Shown one piece after another: positions 42,876 to 52,571 of a stretch of DNA of 64,000 nucleotides. How positions within the stretch are numbered: position 1 is the stretch's first letter; each line of letters starts with the position of its first letter. Position numbers and translations under genes: made by a program. Below the pieces are notes generated by a model that saw nothing but the letters and a program-made list of their open reading frames with translations, ran no database searches and was not told the origin of the DNA. This DNA comes from Ferruginibacter yonginensis (lineage in GTDB: Bacteria; Bacteroidota; Bacteroidia; Chitinophagales; Chitinophagaceae). The stretch is taken from assembly GCF_042651465.1 (NCBI RefSeq), contig NZ_JBHSCZ010000005.1:60144-124143 (forward strand), given 5' to 3'.

Positions 42876-42986
42876 ATGCTGTGTAACATTCAAACATATT
42901 GCCCAACACCTGAAACGATACTTGCTTTAAGTATGCGTACCGTTGGCATGAGTGTTACCAATGCTTTACCCCGACAAGAGAGATGA
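42876..42986 (+). CDS. possible 36-codon leader ORF of the arginine operon
   Basis: An ATG 20 bases after the promoter-like box opens a 36-codon frame that ends PRQER, with three Arg codons (CGT, CGA, AGA) of which two are among the last five. Hairpin-forming segments (ATACTT/AAGTAT) lie inside it. No ribosome-binding motif is expected in this phylum. It may be a leader peptide, or chance. Confidence 0.25.
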   Translation: MLCNIQTYCPTPETILALSMRTVGMSVTNALPRQER

Positions 42987-43076
42987 TACCAATAGGGTTA
43001 TGTTTCACCTAGCATGAAATTGATAATCCTAACCTTCACTTCACATACATTTTTAAACAATTTCAATTTTACATAG

Positions 43077-43775
43077 TTGAGCAACAATAGCATTATTGTA
43101 CGTGCTGCTACTATTGCAGATGTACATTTTTCCAACACCATTACTGATGAAATGGCGGCTTCAGCAAAAGCCCGTGGCACTGGTATTGCCAAGCGAACCC
43201 CTGCTTATATTGAACAAAAAATAAAAGAAGGTAAAGCCGTGATAGCCGTAACTCCTCAAAACGAGTGGGTAGGTTTTTGTTATATTGAAGCTTGGGAACA
43301 TGAACAATTTGTGGCCAATAGCGGTTTAATTGTAGCACCAGCCTATCGTAAAAGTGGTGTAGCCAAACGTATTAAATACTGCATTTTTGAGTTGAGTAGA
43401 AAAATGTATCCACAAGCAAAAATATTTGGGTTAACAACTGGTTTGGCCGTAATGAAAATAAATTCTGATTTAGGATACGAGCCAGTTACTTACAGCGAAC
43501 TTACTAATGATGATGCGTTTTGGGCTGGTTGTAAAAGCTGTGTTAACTATGATATTTTAATGAGTAAAGATCGAAAAAATTGCATGTGTACTGCAATGTT
43601 GTACGACCCCAACGATCATTACGAGCCTGCGGAAACGCAACAATATTTTCAAAAAAAGAAGAAGGGTATTGAACGCCTCATGCGTTTGAAACAATGGAAA
43701 TTATTGAAAAATATTTTTGATAAATCATCTGGCAATGGTGTGGGCATCACTAAGGCTTTTTTAAAATATTTCTAA
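43077..43775 (+). CDS. GNAT acetyltransferase, candidate N-acetylglutamate synthase of the arginine operon
   Basis: A 232-residue GNAT protein starting with TTG 43077, the first gene of the arginine operon. The acetyl-CoA motif is GLIVAPAYRKSGVAKRI and the C-terminal segment FGLTTGLAVMKINSDLGYEPV is typical. Bacteroidota lack classical ArgA, and such GNAT proteins ahead of argG are thought to acylate glutamate; this is from memory of genomic context. Acetyl versus succinyl donor is undetermined. Its end is 10 bases from argG. Confidence 0.75.
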   Translation: MSNNSIIVRAATIADVHFSNTITDEMAASAKARGTGIAKRTPAYIEQKIKEGKAVIAVTPQNEWVGFCYIEAWEHEQFVANSGLIVAPAYRKSGVAKRIKYCIFELSRKMYPQAKIFGLTTGLAVMKINSDLGYEPVTYSELTNDDAFWAGCKSCVNYDILMSKDRKNCMCTAMLYDPNDHYEPAETQQYFQKKKKGIERLMRLKQWKLLKNIFDKSSGNGVGITKAFLKYF

Positions 43776-43785
43776 AAAATTAACG

Positions 43786-45024
43786 ATGTTAAATATGGAA
43801 CAACACAGTTTACCAAGTGGTTCAAAAGTAGTGCTAGGTTTTAGCGGAGGGTTAGATACTACTTTTTGTGTAAAATATTTTATTGAAGAGAAAGGTTATG
43901 AAGTACATACCGTTATTGTAAATACTGGTGGCTTTACTACTACTGAGTTAGCTCAAATTGAACAACATGCGTATCAATTGGGCGTTACTTCACATACATG
44001 TATTGATGCTGTTAAAAATTATTACGACAGCATCATTAAATATTTAGTGTTTGGCAATTGCTTAAAAAATAATACATACCCTTTAAGCGTAAGTGCCGAA
44101 AGGTTGAGCCAAGCCTTGTGTATTGCCGAACACACAAAAAAGTTAAACGCTGATGCTGTAGCGCATGGCAGTACTGGCGCAGGTAATGATCAGGTAAGGT
44201 TCGATATGATTTTTAATATAATGATACCCGGTACTACCATTTTAACACCTATAAGAGATTTACAATTAAGTAGAACTGCTGAAATTAATTACCTCCAAAG
44301 TAAAGGGGTACAAATGAATGTTGAAAAAAGCAAATACTCCATCAACAAAGGCTTGTGGGGCACAAGTGTAGGTGGTGTTGAAACCCTTGAAAGTATGGGC
44401 ATGTTACCGGAAAGTGCTTGGCCTACGCCTATTACCAAACATACTACCGAAACAGTTGCATTACATTTTGTAAAAGGCGAAATGGTAGCTGTAAACGATA
44501 TAACTTTTGAGCACCCAAGCGATGCTATTCAATACTTACAACAACTAGCTGCGCCTTTTGGTATTGGTAGAGATATTCATGTTGGTGATACTATTATTGG
44601 TATTAAAGGTAGGGTTGGTTTTGAAGCTGCAGCTCCTATGCTAATTATTAAAGCACACCATGCTTTAGAAAAACATGTACTTACCAAATGGCAATTGAAT
44701 TGGAAAGATCAATTAGCATTGTTTTATGGTAATTGGTTACACGAAGGACAAATACTTGACCCCGTAATGAGAGATATTGAAGCTTATTTTGAAAGTACAC
44801 AACAACAAGTTACAGGCAAGGTGCTACTGCAATTGCTGCCACATCATTTTCAAATAATAGGTATTGAATCGGCCTTCGATTTAATGAGTGCCGAATTTGG
44901 AAAGTATGGTGAAATGAATACAGGTTACACCGGAGATGATGTACGTGGGTTTAGTAAAATATTTGGTAACCAAACAGCTATTTATCATCAAGTAAAAAAC
45001 AGTGCACATGCTACCAAAAATTAA
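43786..45024 (+). CDS. argG: argininosuccinate synthase
   Basis: Joins citrulline and aspartate with ATP. VLGFSGGLDTT is the ATP pyrophosphatase P-loop; AHGSTGAGNDQVRFD and SINKGLWGTSVGG are class-specific. 412 residues (Met4 at 43795 is an alternative start). The last 17 bases overlap argC, coupling translation. Confidence 0.94.
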   Translation: MLNMEQHSLPSGSKVVLGFSGGLDTTFCVKYFIEEKGYEVHTVIVNTGGFTTTELAQIEQHAYQLGVTSHTCIDAVKNYYDSIIKYLVFGNCLKNNTYPLSVSAERLSQALCIAEHTKKLNADAVAHGSTGAGNDQVRFDMIFNIMIPGTTILTPIRDLQLSRTAEINYLQSKGVQMNVEKSKYSINKGLWGTSVGGVETLESMGMLPESAWPTPITKHTTETVALHFVKGEMVAVNDITFEHPSDAIQYLQQLAAPFGIGRDIHVGDTIIGIKGRVGFEAAAPMLIIKAHHALEKHVLTKWQLNWKDQLALFYGNWLHEGQILDPVMRDIEAYFESTQQQVTGKVLLQLLPHHFQIIGIESAFDLMSAEFGKYGEMNTGYTGDDVRGFSKIFGNQTAIYHQVKNSAHATKN

Positions 45025-45997
45025 AGTAGGTATTGTGGGTGGCGCAGGCTATACAGCAGGCGAATTAATAAGAATATTATTACACCACCCTAATGTACAA
45101 TTGCAGTGTATTCACAGTAAAAGCAATGCTGGTAAAGCTATTGCACAAGTGCATCAAGATTTAATTGGAGATACTGATTTGGTTTTTGATGCTACAATTA
45201 AAACTGATGTTGACGTTATTTTTTTATGCCTTGGTCATGGAGAATCAACACAATTTTTACAAGACAATGATATACCAGCTCCTTTAAAAATTATTGATTT
45301 AGCCAATGATTTTAGGTTGCCGCAACATAATCAATTTAATAATAGGTATTTCGTGTATGGCCTACCAGCACTGCATTACAACGAAATTGTAACTGCACAA
45401 AATATTGCTAACCCTGGTTGTTTTGCAACAGCTATTCAACTTGGTTTATTGCCATTGGCTAAAGCAAATGCTTTACCTACTTCCATTTATGTAACAGGTA
45501 TTACGGGTGCTACTGGTGCCGGACAAGGCCTTGCCGAAACCAGTCATTTTAGCTGGCGTGCCAATAATATCCAAGCATATAAAACCTTAACACATCAACA
45601 TCTTGTAGAAATTAATGCAAGCGTACAAGGGCTACAAACTGCCTCTGTTGTACCCCAAATTAATTTTGTGCCTTGGAGAGGCGATTTTACCAGAGGTATT
45701 TTTGTGAGCACCCAACTGCCATGTAGCATGGCTATTACTGAATTGTATCATATGTATGAGCAATTTTATGTGCAAGATCCTTTTGTGAAAATGAGTAAAA
45801 ATGCTATTTCATTAAAGCAAGTGGTTAACACCAATAAATGTTTAATTCAAATTGAACAAATAGGTAATCAAATAGTGATACATACTGCAATAGATAATTT
45901 ATTGAAGGGTGCTAGCGGACAAGCTGTGCAAAATATGAACCTCATGTTTGGTTTAGCTGCTACCACTGGGTTACAATTAAAAGCCAATTATTTTTAA
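45008..45997 (+). CDS. argC: N-acetyl-gamma-glutamyl-phosphate reductase
   Basis: Reduces N-acylglutamyl phosphate with NADPH. KVGIVGGAGYTAGELIRIL is the Rossmann start, NPGCFATAIQLGL carries the catalytic Cys and HQHLVEI a conserved His. The start is ATG 45008, inside the end of argG. About 329 residues, a usual length. Confidence 0.94.
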   Translation: MLPKIKVGIVGGAGYTAGELIRILLHHPNVQLQCIHSKSNAGKAIAQVHQDLIGDTDLVFDATIKTDVDVIFLCLGHGESTQFLQDNDIPAPLKIIDLANDFRLPQHNQFNNRYFVYGLPALHYNEIVTAQNIANPGCFATAIQLGLLPLAKANALPTSIYVTGITGATGAGQGLAETSHFSWRANNIQAYKTLTHQHLVEINASVQGLQTASVVPQINFVPWRGDFTRGIFVSTQLPCSMAITELYHMYEQFYVQDPFVKMSKNAISLKQVVNTNKCLIQIEQIGNQIVIHTAIDNLLKGASGQAVQNMNLMFGLAATTGLQLKANYF

Positions 45998-46008
45998 AAG
46001 ATACAAAT

Positions 46009-47145
46009 ATGAAATTATTTGATGTATATCCGCTTAACGATATTACCATTGAAAAGGCAGCAGGGGCTTATGTTTGGGATGATAAAGGAGCACAATATTT
46101 AGATTTATATGGTGGTCATGCGGTCATTTCTATTGGTCATACTCACCCACATTATGTGGAGCGACTCACCGCACAATTACATAAAGTTGGTTTTTATTCT
46201 AACTCTATTAAAATACCATTGCAAGTGCAATTAGCACAAAAGTTGGGGGCTGTTTCTGGTAAAACTGACTATCAATTATTTTTATGTAATTCAGGGGCAG
46301 AGGCCAATGAAAATGCCATGAAAGTAGCTTCGTTTTATAACGGACGAAAAAAAATCATTTCATTTACAAAGGCGTTTCATGGAAGAACATCTTTAGCGGT
46401 TGCTGCCACTGACAATCCTGCGATTATTGCTCCTGTAAATGAAACAGATAACATCGTTTTTTTACCATTTAATGATGTTGCAGCCTTGCAACAATATTTT
46501 GCTACTGATGGTGAAACCGTTGCTGCTGTTATTGTTGAAGGTATACAAGGTGTTGGTGGTATTAATGTTGCTACTGCTTCTTTTTTACAAGCTATTCGTA
46601 ATTTATGTGATACCTACAATAGCATTTTTATTGCTGATAGTGTACAATGTGGGTACGGACGAACCGGTAAATTTTATGCCCATGATCACAGCGGTGTAGC
46701 AGCTGATATTTATACCATGGCCAAAGGCATGGGTAATGGTTTTCCGGTTGCTGGTGTAGCTATTGCACCCAAAATTGCTGCAAAACATTTTATGTTGGGT
46801 ACTACATTTGGTGGTAACCATTTGGCTTGTGCAGCTGCTTTAGCAGTGCTTGAAGTAATGGAGCAAGAGCAGTTAATGCTTAACGCTACAAATATGGGTA
46901 AATATTTGATGGAGCAATTACAACAAATACCACAAATTGAAACAGTGAGAGGCGTTGGTTTGATGATAGGTATTGTTTTACCACCACATTTAAGTCATAT
47001 AAAAAAGTTGTTGTTAGAAAAGTATAAAATTTTTACTGGCGAAGCCAAACCCAATATCATCAGGCTTTTACCTGCATTAAATATTACACAAAAAGAAGCA
47101 GACCTTTTTTTACAAGCATTAAAAGCGGCAGTAACTACTGCCTAA
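46009..47145 (+). CDS. argD: acetylornithine aminotransferase
   Basis: A PLP enzyme of class III making N-acylornithine. NSGAEANENAMKVA, FHGRTSLAVAAT, FIADSVQCGYGRTG and the Schiff-base Lys in TMAKGMGNGFP are all in place, then TTFGGNHLACAAALA. 378 residues. In this operon it might act on acetyl- or succinyl-ornithine. Confidence 0.93.
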   Translation: MKLFDVYPLNDITIEKAAGAYVWDDKGAQYLDLYGGHAVISIGHTHPHYVERLTAQLHKVGFYSNSIKIPLQVQLAQKLGAVSGKTDYQLFLCNSGAEANENAMKVASFYNGRKKIISFTKAFHGRTSLAVAATDNPAIIAPVNETDNIVFLPFNDVAALQQYFATDGETVAAVIVEGIQGVGGINVATASFLQAIRNLCDTYNSIFIADSVQCGYGRTGKFYAHDHSGVAADIYTMAKGMGNGFPVAGVAIAPKIAAKHFMLGTTFGGNHLACAAALAVLEVMEQEQLMLNATNMGKYLMEQLQQIPQIETVRGVGLMIGIVLPPHLSHIKKLLLEKYKIFTGEAKPNIIRLLPALNITQKEADLFLQALKAAVTTA

Positions 47146-47174
47146 TTTTTAACATTAAAAATGAATACCAGCTA

Positions 47175-48128
47175 TTGAAACATTTTATTTCGGTACATGA
47201 TGTTACTAACGTGAACGATATGGTGCAGTTAGCTATGCATTACAAACAACATCCATTTATTGATCAGCATTTGGGTGCAAACAAACGAATCGGATTACTC
47301 TTTTTAAACCCCAGTTTACGTACCCGTTTAAGTACTCAAATTGCCGCAAGTAACTTAGGTATGGAAGCCATAGTGTTTAATATAGATAAAGATGGCTGGG
47401 CTTTGGAGTTTGAGGAAGGGGCTATTATGAGCGGACATACCGTTGAACATATTAAGGATGCGGCACCTATACTAGGGCAATATTTTGATATACTTTGTAT
47501 AAGAGCCTTCCCTGCATTGCAAAATAAACAAGATGATTATAGTGAACAAGTAATGAAAGCGTTTATGCAATATGCTGCGGTGCCTATTGTGAGTTTAGAA
47601 AGTGCCACATTGCACCCATTACAATCGCTTACAGATGTATTGACTATAAAAGAGCATTGGCATAAACCTACTAAACCTAAAGTGGTGTTAACTTGGGCGC
47701 CCCACATCAAAGCATTGCCGCAATGCGTTGCTAATTCGTTTTCGCAATGGATGACTCACTGGGGCGAAGCAGAATTTGTAATTGCACACCCCGAAGATTA
47801 TGCTTTGGATGCTACTTTTACCAAAAGTGCCACCATCACCCACCATCAAGATGAAGCCTTACAAAACGCTGATTTTGTATATGTCAAAAATTGGAGCACT
47901 TACCATGATTACGGAAAAATTTATAGTAATGATCCTTCATGGATGTTAACTGAGCAAAAGTTACAACTTACCAATCAAGCTAAAGTAATGCATTGTTTGC
48001 CAGTGAGAAGAAATATTGAGTTAAGTGATGAAATATTAGACAGTAACGCAAGTTTAGTGAATACCCAAGCTGGTAACAGGGTTTGGGCAGCGCAAGCTGT
48101 ATTATCAACCATTTTAAAAACATTATAA
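47175..48128 (+). CDS. argF': N-acyl-L-ornithine carbamoyltransferase (AOTCase/SOTCase type)
   Basis: Carbamoylates acylated ornithine to acylcitrulline, replacing ordinary ArgF. The start is TTG 47175. SLRTR (47-51) binds carbamoyl phosphate; HPLQSLTDVLTI and HCLPVRR are also conserved. The substrate-specifying position is Val90 in GHTVEHI. The Xanthomonas acetylornithine enzyme has Glu there and the Bacteroides succinylornithine enzyme has Pro, so the acyl group cannot be inferred. The stop overlaps the argB start by one base (TAATG). Confidence 0.9.
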   Translation: MKHFISVHDVTNVNDMVQLAMHYKQHPFIDQHLGANKRIGLLFLNPSLRTRLSTQIAASNLGMEAIVFNIDKDGWALEFEEGAIMSGHTVEHIKDAAPILGQYFDILCIRAFPALQNKQDDYSEQVMKAFMQYAAVPIVSLESATLHPLQSLTDVLTIKEHWHKPTKPKVVLTWAPHIKALPQCVANSFSQWMTHWGEAEFVIAHPEDYALDATFTKSATITHHQDEALQNADFVYVKNWSTYHDYGKIYSNDPSWMLTEQKLQLTNQAKVMHCLPVRRNIELSDEILDSNASLVNTQAGNRVWAAQAVLSTILKTL

Positions 48129-48922
48129 TGCCATCATTATTCGTAATAAAAATTGGTGGAAATGTGTTGGATGATGCCACTGCTCTCCACTCATTTTTAG
48201 CAGATGTTGCAACCATTAACGCTCCTAAAATATTAGTACATGGCGGCGGAAAAATTGCTACACAAATAGGCAATCAATTAGGTATTACATCACAATATGT
48301 AGGTGGTAGGCGCATTACTGATGCTGCTACTATTCAATTAGTCACGATGGTGTATGGCGGCCTCATCAATAAACAACTTGTGGCACAATTGCAAAGTTTT
48401 GGTTGTAATGCCGTTGGGTTAACGGGTGCCGATGGTAACATTATGCCTGCTCAAAAACGCTCAGTTACTAATGTGGATTATGGTTTTGTAGGTGATGTAT
48501 TGGTTCATGATGTTAATACTTCATTGCTACTTTCATTGATACAACAAGGCATAACACCAGTATTTGCACCATTAACGCATGATGGCGCTGCTCAAATACT
48601 CAATACAAATGCCGATACTATTGCTTCGGTATTGGCTGCTGCATTATCCACTCACTACAAAGTAAGATTAATGTATTGCTTTGAAAAAAATGGGGTATTA
48701 CAAAATATTCATGATGATGAAAGTGTAGTGCCACTTATTACACCAACTATTTATCATCAAATGAAAACAGCAGGTTTGTTATTTGATGGTATGCTACCTA
48801 AAATTGATAATGCTTTTGCTGCTATTCAGCAAGGCGTACATGAGGTTTTAATTGGTCATGCCAGCAATATCATCCAAAATACAACCCATAATATTAAAGG
48901 TACTTTAATAACAACATCATGA
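48128..48922 (+). CDS. argB: acetylglutamate kinase
   Basis: Phosphorylates N-acylglutamate. KIGGNVLDD and VHGGGKIATQ are the amino-acid-kinase phosphate loops; VGGRRITDAA and NTNADTIASVLA are class features. ATG 48128 is the start; an upstream frame would run into argF'. 264 residues. There is no N-terminal arginine-sensing helix, so arginine feedback is unlikely by that route. It overlaps argE by ATGA. Confidence 0.93.
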   Translation: MPSLFVIKIGGNVLDDATALHSFLADVATINAPKILVHGGGKIATQIGNQLGITSQYVGGRRITDAATIQLVTMVYGGLINKQLVAQLQSFGCNAVGLTGADGNIMPAQKRSVTNVDYGFVGDVLVHDVNTSLLLSLIQQGITPVFAPLTHDGAAQILNTNADTIASVLAAALSTHYKVRLMYCFEKNGVLQNIHDDESVVPLITPTIYHQMKTAGLLFDGMLPKIDNAFAAIQQGVHEVLIGHASNIIQNTTHNIKGTLITTS

Positions 48923-49983
48923 CCAACCTACTTTTTAATGATGCTGTATTGTTACTGAAACAATTAATTGCGACCCCTTCTTTTTCAAAAAATGAAAGTG
49001 GTACTGCTGCTATTATCCGTACTTTTTTGGAGCAACGTGGTATACCTTTTACAAGCATACAACATAACATTATTGCCCAAAATAAGTATTTTGATGCTGC
49101 GAAACCTACCATATTTCTCAATTCGCATCATGACACAGTAAAACCCAATGCAGGCTTCACTTTACATCCGTATGAGCCTATTGAAAATAATGGTAAATTA
49201 TATGGCTTAGGTAGTAACGATGCTGGTGGTTGTTTGGTAAGTTTATTAGCTTGTTTTCTTCATTTTTATCATCAACAAGCATTGCCATTTAACCTAATTT
49301 TTGTTGCAAGTGCCGAAGAAGAAATTAGTGGCGTAAATGGTATAGAAGCAGTGTTACCCCATTTGCCTCGTATTGATATGGGTATTGTGGGTGAGCCTAC
49401 CCAAATGCAAATGGCCGTAGCTGAAAGAGGGTTGATGGTGATAGATGCTGTTGCAACGGGTACTGCAGCCCATGCGGCACGTAAAGAAGGTGACAATGCT
49501 TTGTACAAAGCCATAAATGATATTCAATGGTTACAGCAGTATACTTTTGATAGGGTAAGTAATTTATTGGGAGCTACGTTTGCTACTGTAACTGTTATTA
49601 ATACTGAAAATACACAACACAATATTGTACCAGCACATTGTCATTTTGTAATGGATGTTCGTGTTAATGAACTGTATACGTTCGATGAAATTTTACAACT
49701 GTTACGCAGTAATTTGCAAAGTACATTAACGCCTCGATCAACCCGTTTAAAATCAACTAGTATTGCACTAGAGCACCCCTTGGTACAAGCAGGTTTGGCA
49801 ATGGGTAAAACCTATTATGGTTCGCCTACTACGTCAGATAAAGCTTTAATGCCTTTTCCAACTTTAAAAATGGGGCCAGGCGATAGTGCTCGAAGTCATA
49901 CTGCTGATGAGTTTATTTATTTAGATGATATTCAGCAAGGCATAGCAGTATATATTCATTTATTGAACAATATCGTTCTATAA
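48919..49983 (+). CDS. argE: M20 deacylase, ArgE-like
   Basis: A di-zinc M20 peptidase that removes the acyl group late in the pathway, from acylcitrulline in this organism. NSHHDTVKP holds the first His and Asp, GLGSNDAGG the bridging Asp, ASAEEEISG the catalytic Glu pair, and GEPTQ and the final KMGPGDSARSHTADE the last His. 354 residues. The position between argB and argH fits deacylation before argininosuccinate formation. Confidence 0.9.
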   Translation: MTNLLFNDAVLLLKQLIATPSFSKNESGTAAIIRTFLEQRGIPFTSIQHNIIAQNKYFDAAKPTIFLNSHHDTVKPNAGFTLHPYEPIENNGKLYGLGSNDAGGCLVSLLACFLHFYHQQALPFNLIFVASAEEEISGVNGIEAVLPHLPRIDMGIVGEPTQMQMAVAERGLMVIDAVATGTAAHAARKEGDNALYKAINDIQWLQQYTFDRVSNLLGATFATVTVINTENTQHNIVPAHCHFVMDVRVNELYTFDEILQLLRSNLQSTLTPRSTRLKSTSIALEHPLVQAGLAMGKTYYGSPTTSDKALMPFPTLKMGPGDSARSHTADEFIYLDDIQQGIAVYIHLLNNIVL

Positions 49984-50010
49984 TTCAAAACAGCATCTAA
50001 ACTATTCAGC

Positions 50011-51342
50011 ATGAAACTTTGGCAAAAAAATATTGATTCACTTGCAGCTGTTCATCAATTTACGGTAGGTAATGATCGATTGTTAGATGAGCACTTGGCT
50101 CAATATGATGTGTTAGGTTCATTGGCGCATATTCAAATGTTACAATCAGTAGGTTTATTAACATTACAAGAATTTACATTGTTACAAACTGCTTTGAAAT
50201 CTATTTATAATGACGTAACAAATGGAAAATTCACCATTAGTAATGATGTAGAAGATGTACATTCTCAAATAGAGTATTTGCTTACGGAACAGTTGGGTGA
50301 TGTTGGTAAAAAAATACATAGTGCTCGTAGTAGAAACGATCAGGTACTTGTTGATTTAAAAATGTTTTATAGGGCCGCTATAGAAAAATTAGTGAGTGAT
50401 ACACAATCATTGTTTCAGCTATTAATAAAGCTAAGTAACCAACATCAGCATCATTTATTACCGGGCTACACGCACTTGCAATTAGCCATGCCATCGTCAT
50501 TTGGGTTGTGGTTTGGGGCCTATGCAGAGAGTTTTGTAGATGATATGATTGCATTGCAAGCAGCTTATACTGTTGTCAATAAAAATCCTTTAGGTTCGGC
50601 AGCAGGGTATGGGTCATCGTTTCCTATAAACCGAACACTTACTACACAATTATTAGGTTTTGATGATTTGCATTATAATGTTGTATATGCTCAAATGAGC
50701 AGGGGTAAAACCGAAAGGGTATTGGCTAGTGCTATGGCAAATATAGCTGCTACCTTGTCAAAAATGTGTATGGATGTTTGCTTGTTCGTTAACCAACAAT
50801 TCAATTTTATCAGTTTTCCTGAACAGCTCACCACGGGCAGCAGCATCATGCCCCATAAAAAAAATCCGGATGTGTTTGAATTAGTAAGGGCACATTGTAA
50901 CAATATACAAGCATTGCCCCAACAAGTAACATTGCTTACCAATAATTTACCATCAGGCTACCAACGTGATATGCAATTGCTTAAAATGCACATCATGCCT
51001 GCTTTTGATCAATTACAACAGTGTTTGCAAATGATGCATTTGATGTTACAACATATTGAGGTTACACCTAATTTGTTAGAAAATGAACAGTATCAATATT
51101 TATTTAGTGTGGAGGCTGTGAACAAATTGGTTTTACAAGGCATGCCTTTTAGAGATGCTTATAAGCAAATTGGAACGGAAATTGAGCAAGGTGCGTTTTC
51201 ATATTCACCCGTAGTACATCATACGCATGAAGGCTCTATTGGTAATTTGTGTAATGAGCAAATTACAGCGGCCATGCAGCAGATTGTTCATAAATTCAAT
51301 TTTGATAAAGTGAAAATTGCGTTGCAACAATTAATCAGTTAG
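50011..51342 (+). CDS. argH: argininosuccinate lyase
   Basis: Splits argininosuccinate to arginine and fumarate. The signature GSSIMPHKKNPD is present and the catalytic Ser is within it. DVHSQIEYLL, ARSRNDQVLVDLKMF and GYTHLQLAMP are the other class blocks. 443 residues. Last gene of the arginine set; dxr follows 26 bases later in the same direction. Confidence 0.94.
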   Translation: MKLWQKNIDSLAAVHQFTVGNDRLLDEHLAQYDVLGSLAHIQMLQSVGLLTLQEFTLLQTALKSIYNDVTNGKFTISNDVEDVHSQIEYLLTEQLGDVGKKIHSARSRNDQVLVDLKMFYRAAIEKLVSDTQSLFQLLIKLSNQHQHHLLPGYTHLQLAMPSSFGLWFGAYAESFVDDMIALQAAYTVVNKNPLGSAAGYGSSFPINRTLTTQLLGFDDLHYNVVYAQMSRGKTERVLASAMANIAATLSKMCMDVCLFVNQQFNFISFPEQLTTGSSIMPHKKNPDVFELVRAHCNNIQALPQQVTLLTNNLPSGYQRDMQLLKMHIMPAFDQLQQCLQMMHLMLQHIEVTPNLLENEQYQYLFSVEAVNKLVLQGMPFRDAYKQIGTEIEQGAFSYSPVVHHTHEGSIGNLCNEQITAAMQQIVHKFNFDKVKIALQQLIS

Positions 51343-51368
51343 ATTTGCTACACAATTTTTAAAAAATA

Positions 51369-52538
51369 ATGGCTGAACAAACACCTAAAAAACGGATCGC
51401 CATCTTTGGTTCAACAGGTTCTATTGGTACGCAAGCACTCGATGTAATTCGTGCACATAGTCATTTGTTAGAAGCAGAAATACTTACTGCCCAAACCAAT
51501 TACCAACTTTTAATTGCACAAGCATTAGAATTTTTACCCAATGCAGTTGTAATTGGCGACACCAACCGTTATAATGATGTTAAAACTGCATTAGCCCATA
51601 CCGATGTAAAGGTGTTTAGTGGCGAAGCTGCTTTAGAAGAAGTAGCTGATTTTGATACGTATGATATTATGCTCACCGCAATTGTAGGTTTTGCCGGCTT
51701 ACGATCTACCTTAAAAGGCGTACAAAAAGGTAAAGTAATTGCTTTAGCTAATAAAGAAACGTTGGTGGTTGCTGGCGATATAGTTATGCAACAGGCTTTT
51801 GAAAATAGGTCGCCCATTATTCCGGTTGATAGTGAACACTCTGCCATATTTCAATGCCTAGTTGGCGAACAACGCAACCCCATTGAAAAAATTATTTTAA
51901 CGGCAAGTGGCGGTCCATTTTTAGGGAAAAAGCCCAACTTTTTAGTAAATGTAAAAAGAGACCATGCCCTGCAACATCCCAATTGGAGCATGGGCGCTAA
52001 AATTTCAATTGACTCTGCAACCCTTATGAATAAAGGGCTTGAAATGATTGAAGCAAAATGGTTATTTAATTTACAGCCTGAGCAAATAGAAGTGGTAGTA
52101 CACCCACAAAGTATTATCCATAGCATGGTGCAGTTTGAAGATGGTAGTATGAAAGCACAAATGGGCTTGCCAGATATGAAGTTGCCTATTCAATATGCCC
52201 TGGGTTTTCCTGAAAGATTGAAAAATGATTTTCCACGTTTTAGTTTTAAAAAGTACCCACAACTTACTTTTGAAGAACCTGATTATAAAACCTTTAGAAA
52301 TTTAGGCTTAGCTATTGAAGCATTAAAAACAGGCGGTAACAAACCTTGTGTACTCAACGCTGCTAATGAAATTGCAGTTTGGGCTTTCTTAAAAAACCGT
52401 ATTGGCTTTTTAGATATTACCGCTGTGGTTGAAAAAACGATGGCTAAAATTCCGTTTATTGAAAAGCCTAACTTAGCCGAATATTTTGAAAGCGATGGTG
52501 AGGCTCGTAACTTCGCTGCTTCAATTATGAAAATGTAA
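51369..52538 (+). CDS. dxr: 1-deoxy-D-xylulose-5-phosphate reductoisomerase
   Basis: The second step of the non-mevalonate isoprenoid pathway. GSTGSIGTQALDVI binds NADPH, and PVDSEHSAIFQCL and TASGGPF include metal and substrate residues. 389 residues, normal length. The organism therefore makes isoprenoids by the MEP route. Confidence 0.95.
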   Translation: MAEQTPKKRIAIFGSTGSIGTQALDVIRAHSHLLEAEILTAQTNYQLLIAQALEFLPNAVVIGDTNRYNDVKTALAHTDVKVFSGEAALEEVADFDTYDIMLTAIVGFAGLRSTLKGVQKGKVIALANKETLVVAGDIVMQQAFENRSPIIPVDSEHSAIFQCLVGEQRNPIEKIILTASGGPFLGKKPNFLVNVKRDHALQHPNWSMGAKISIDSATLMNKGLEMIEAKWLFNLQPEQIEVVVHPQSIIHSMVQFEDGSMKAQMGLPDMKLPIQYALGFPERLKNDFPRFSFKKYPQLTFEEPDYKTFRNLGLAIEALKTGGNKPCVLNAANEIAVWAFLKNRIGFLDITAVVEKTMAKIPFIEKPNLAEYFESDGEARNFAASIMKM

Positions 52539-52571
52539 CCCAATCAAAATTTTATTCAATTATAATAACAC

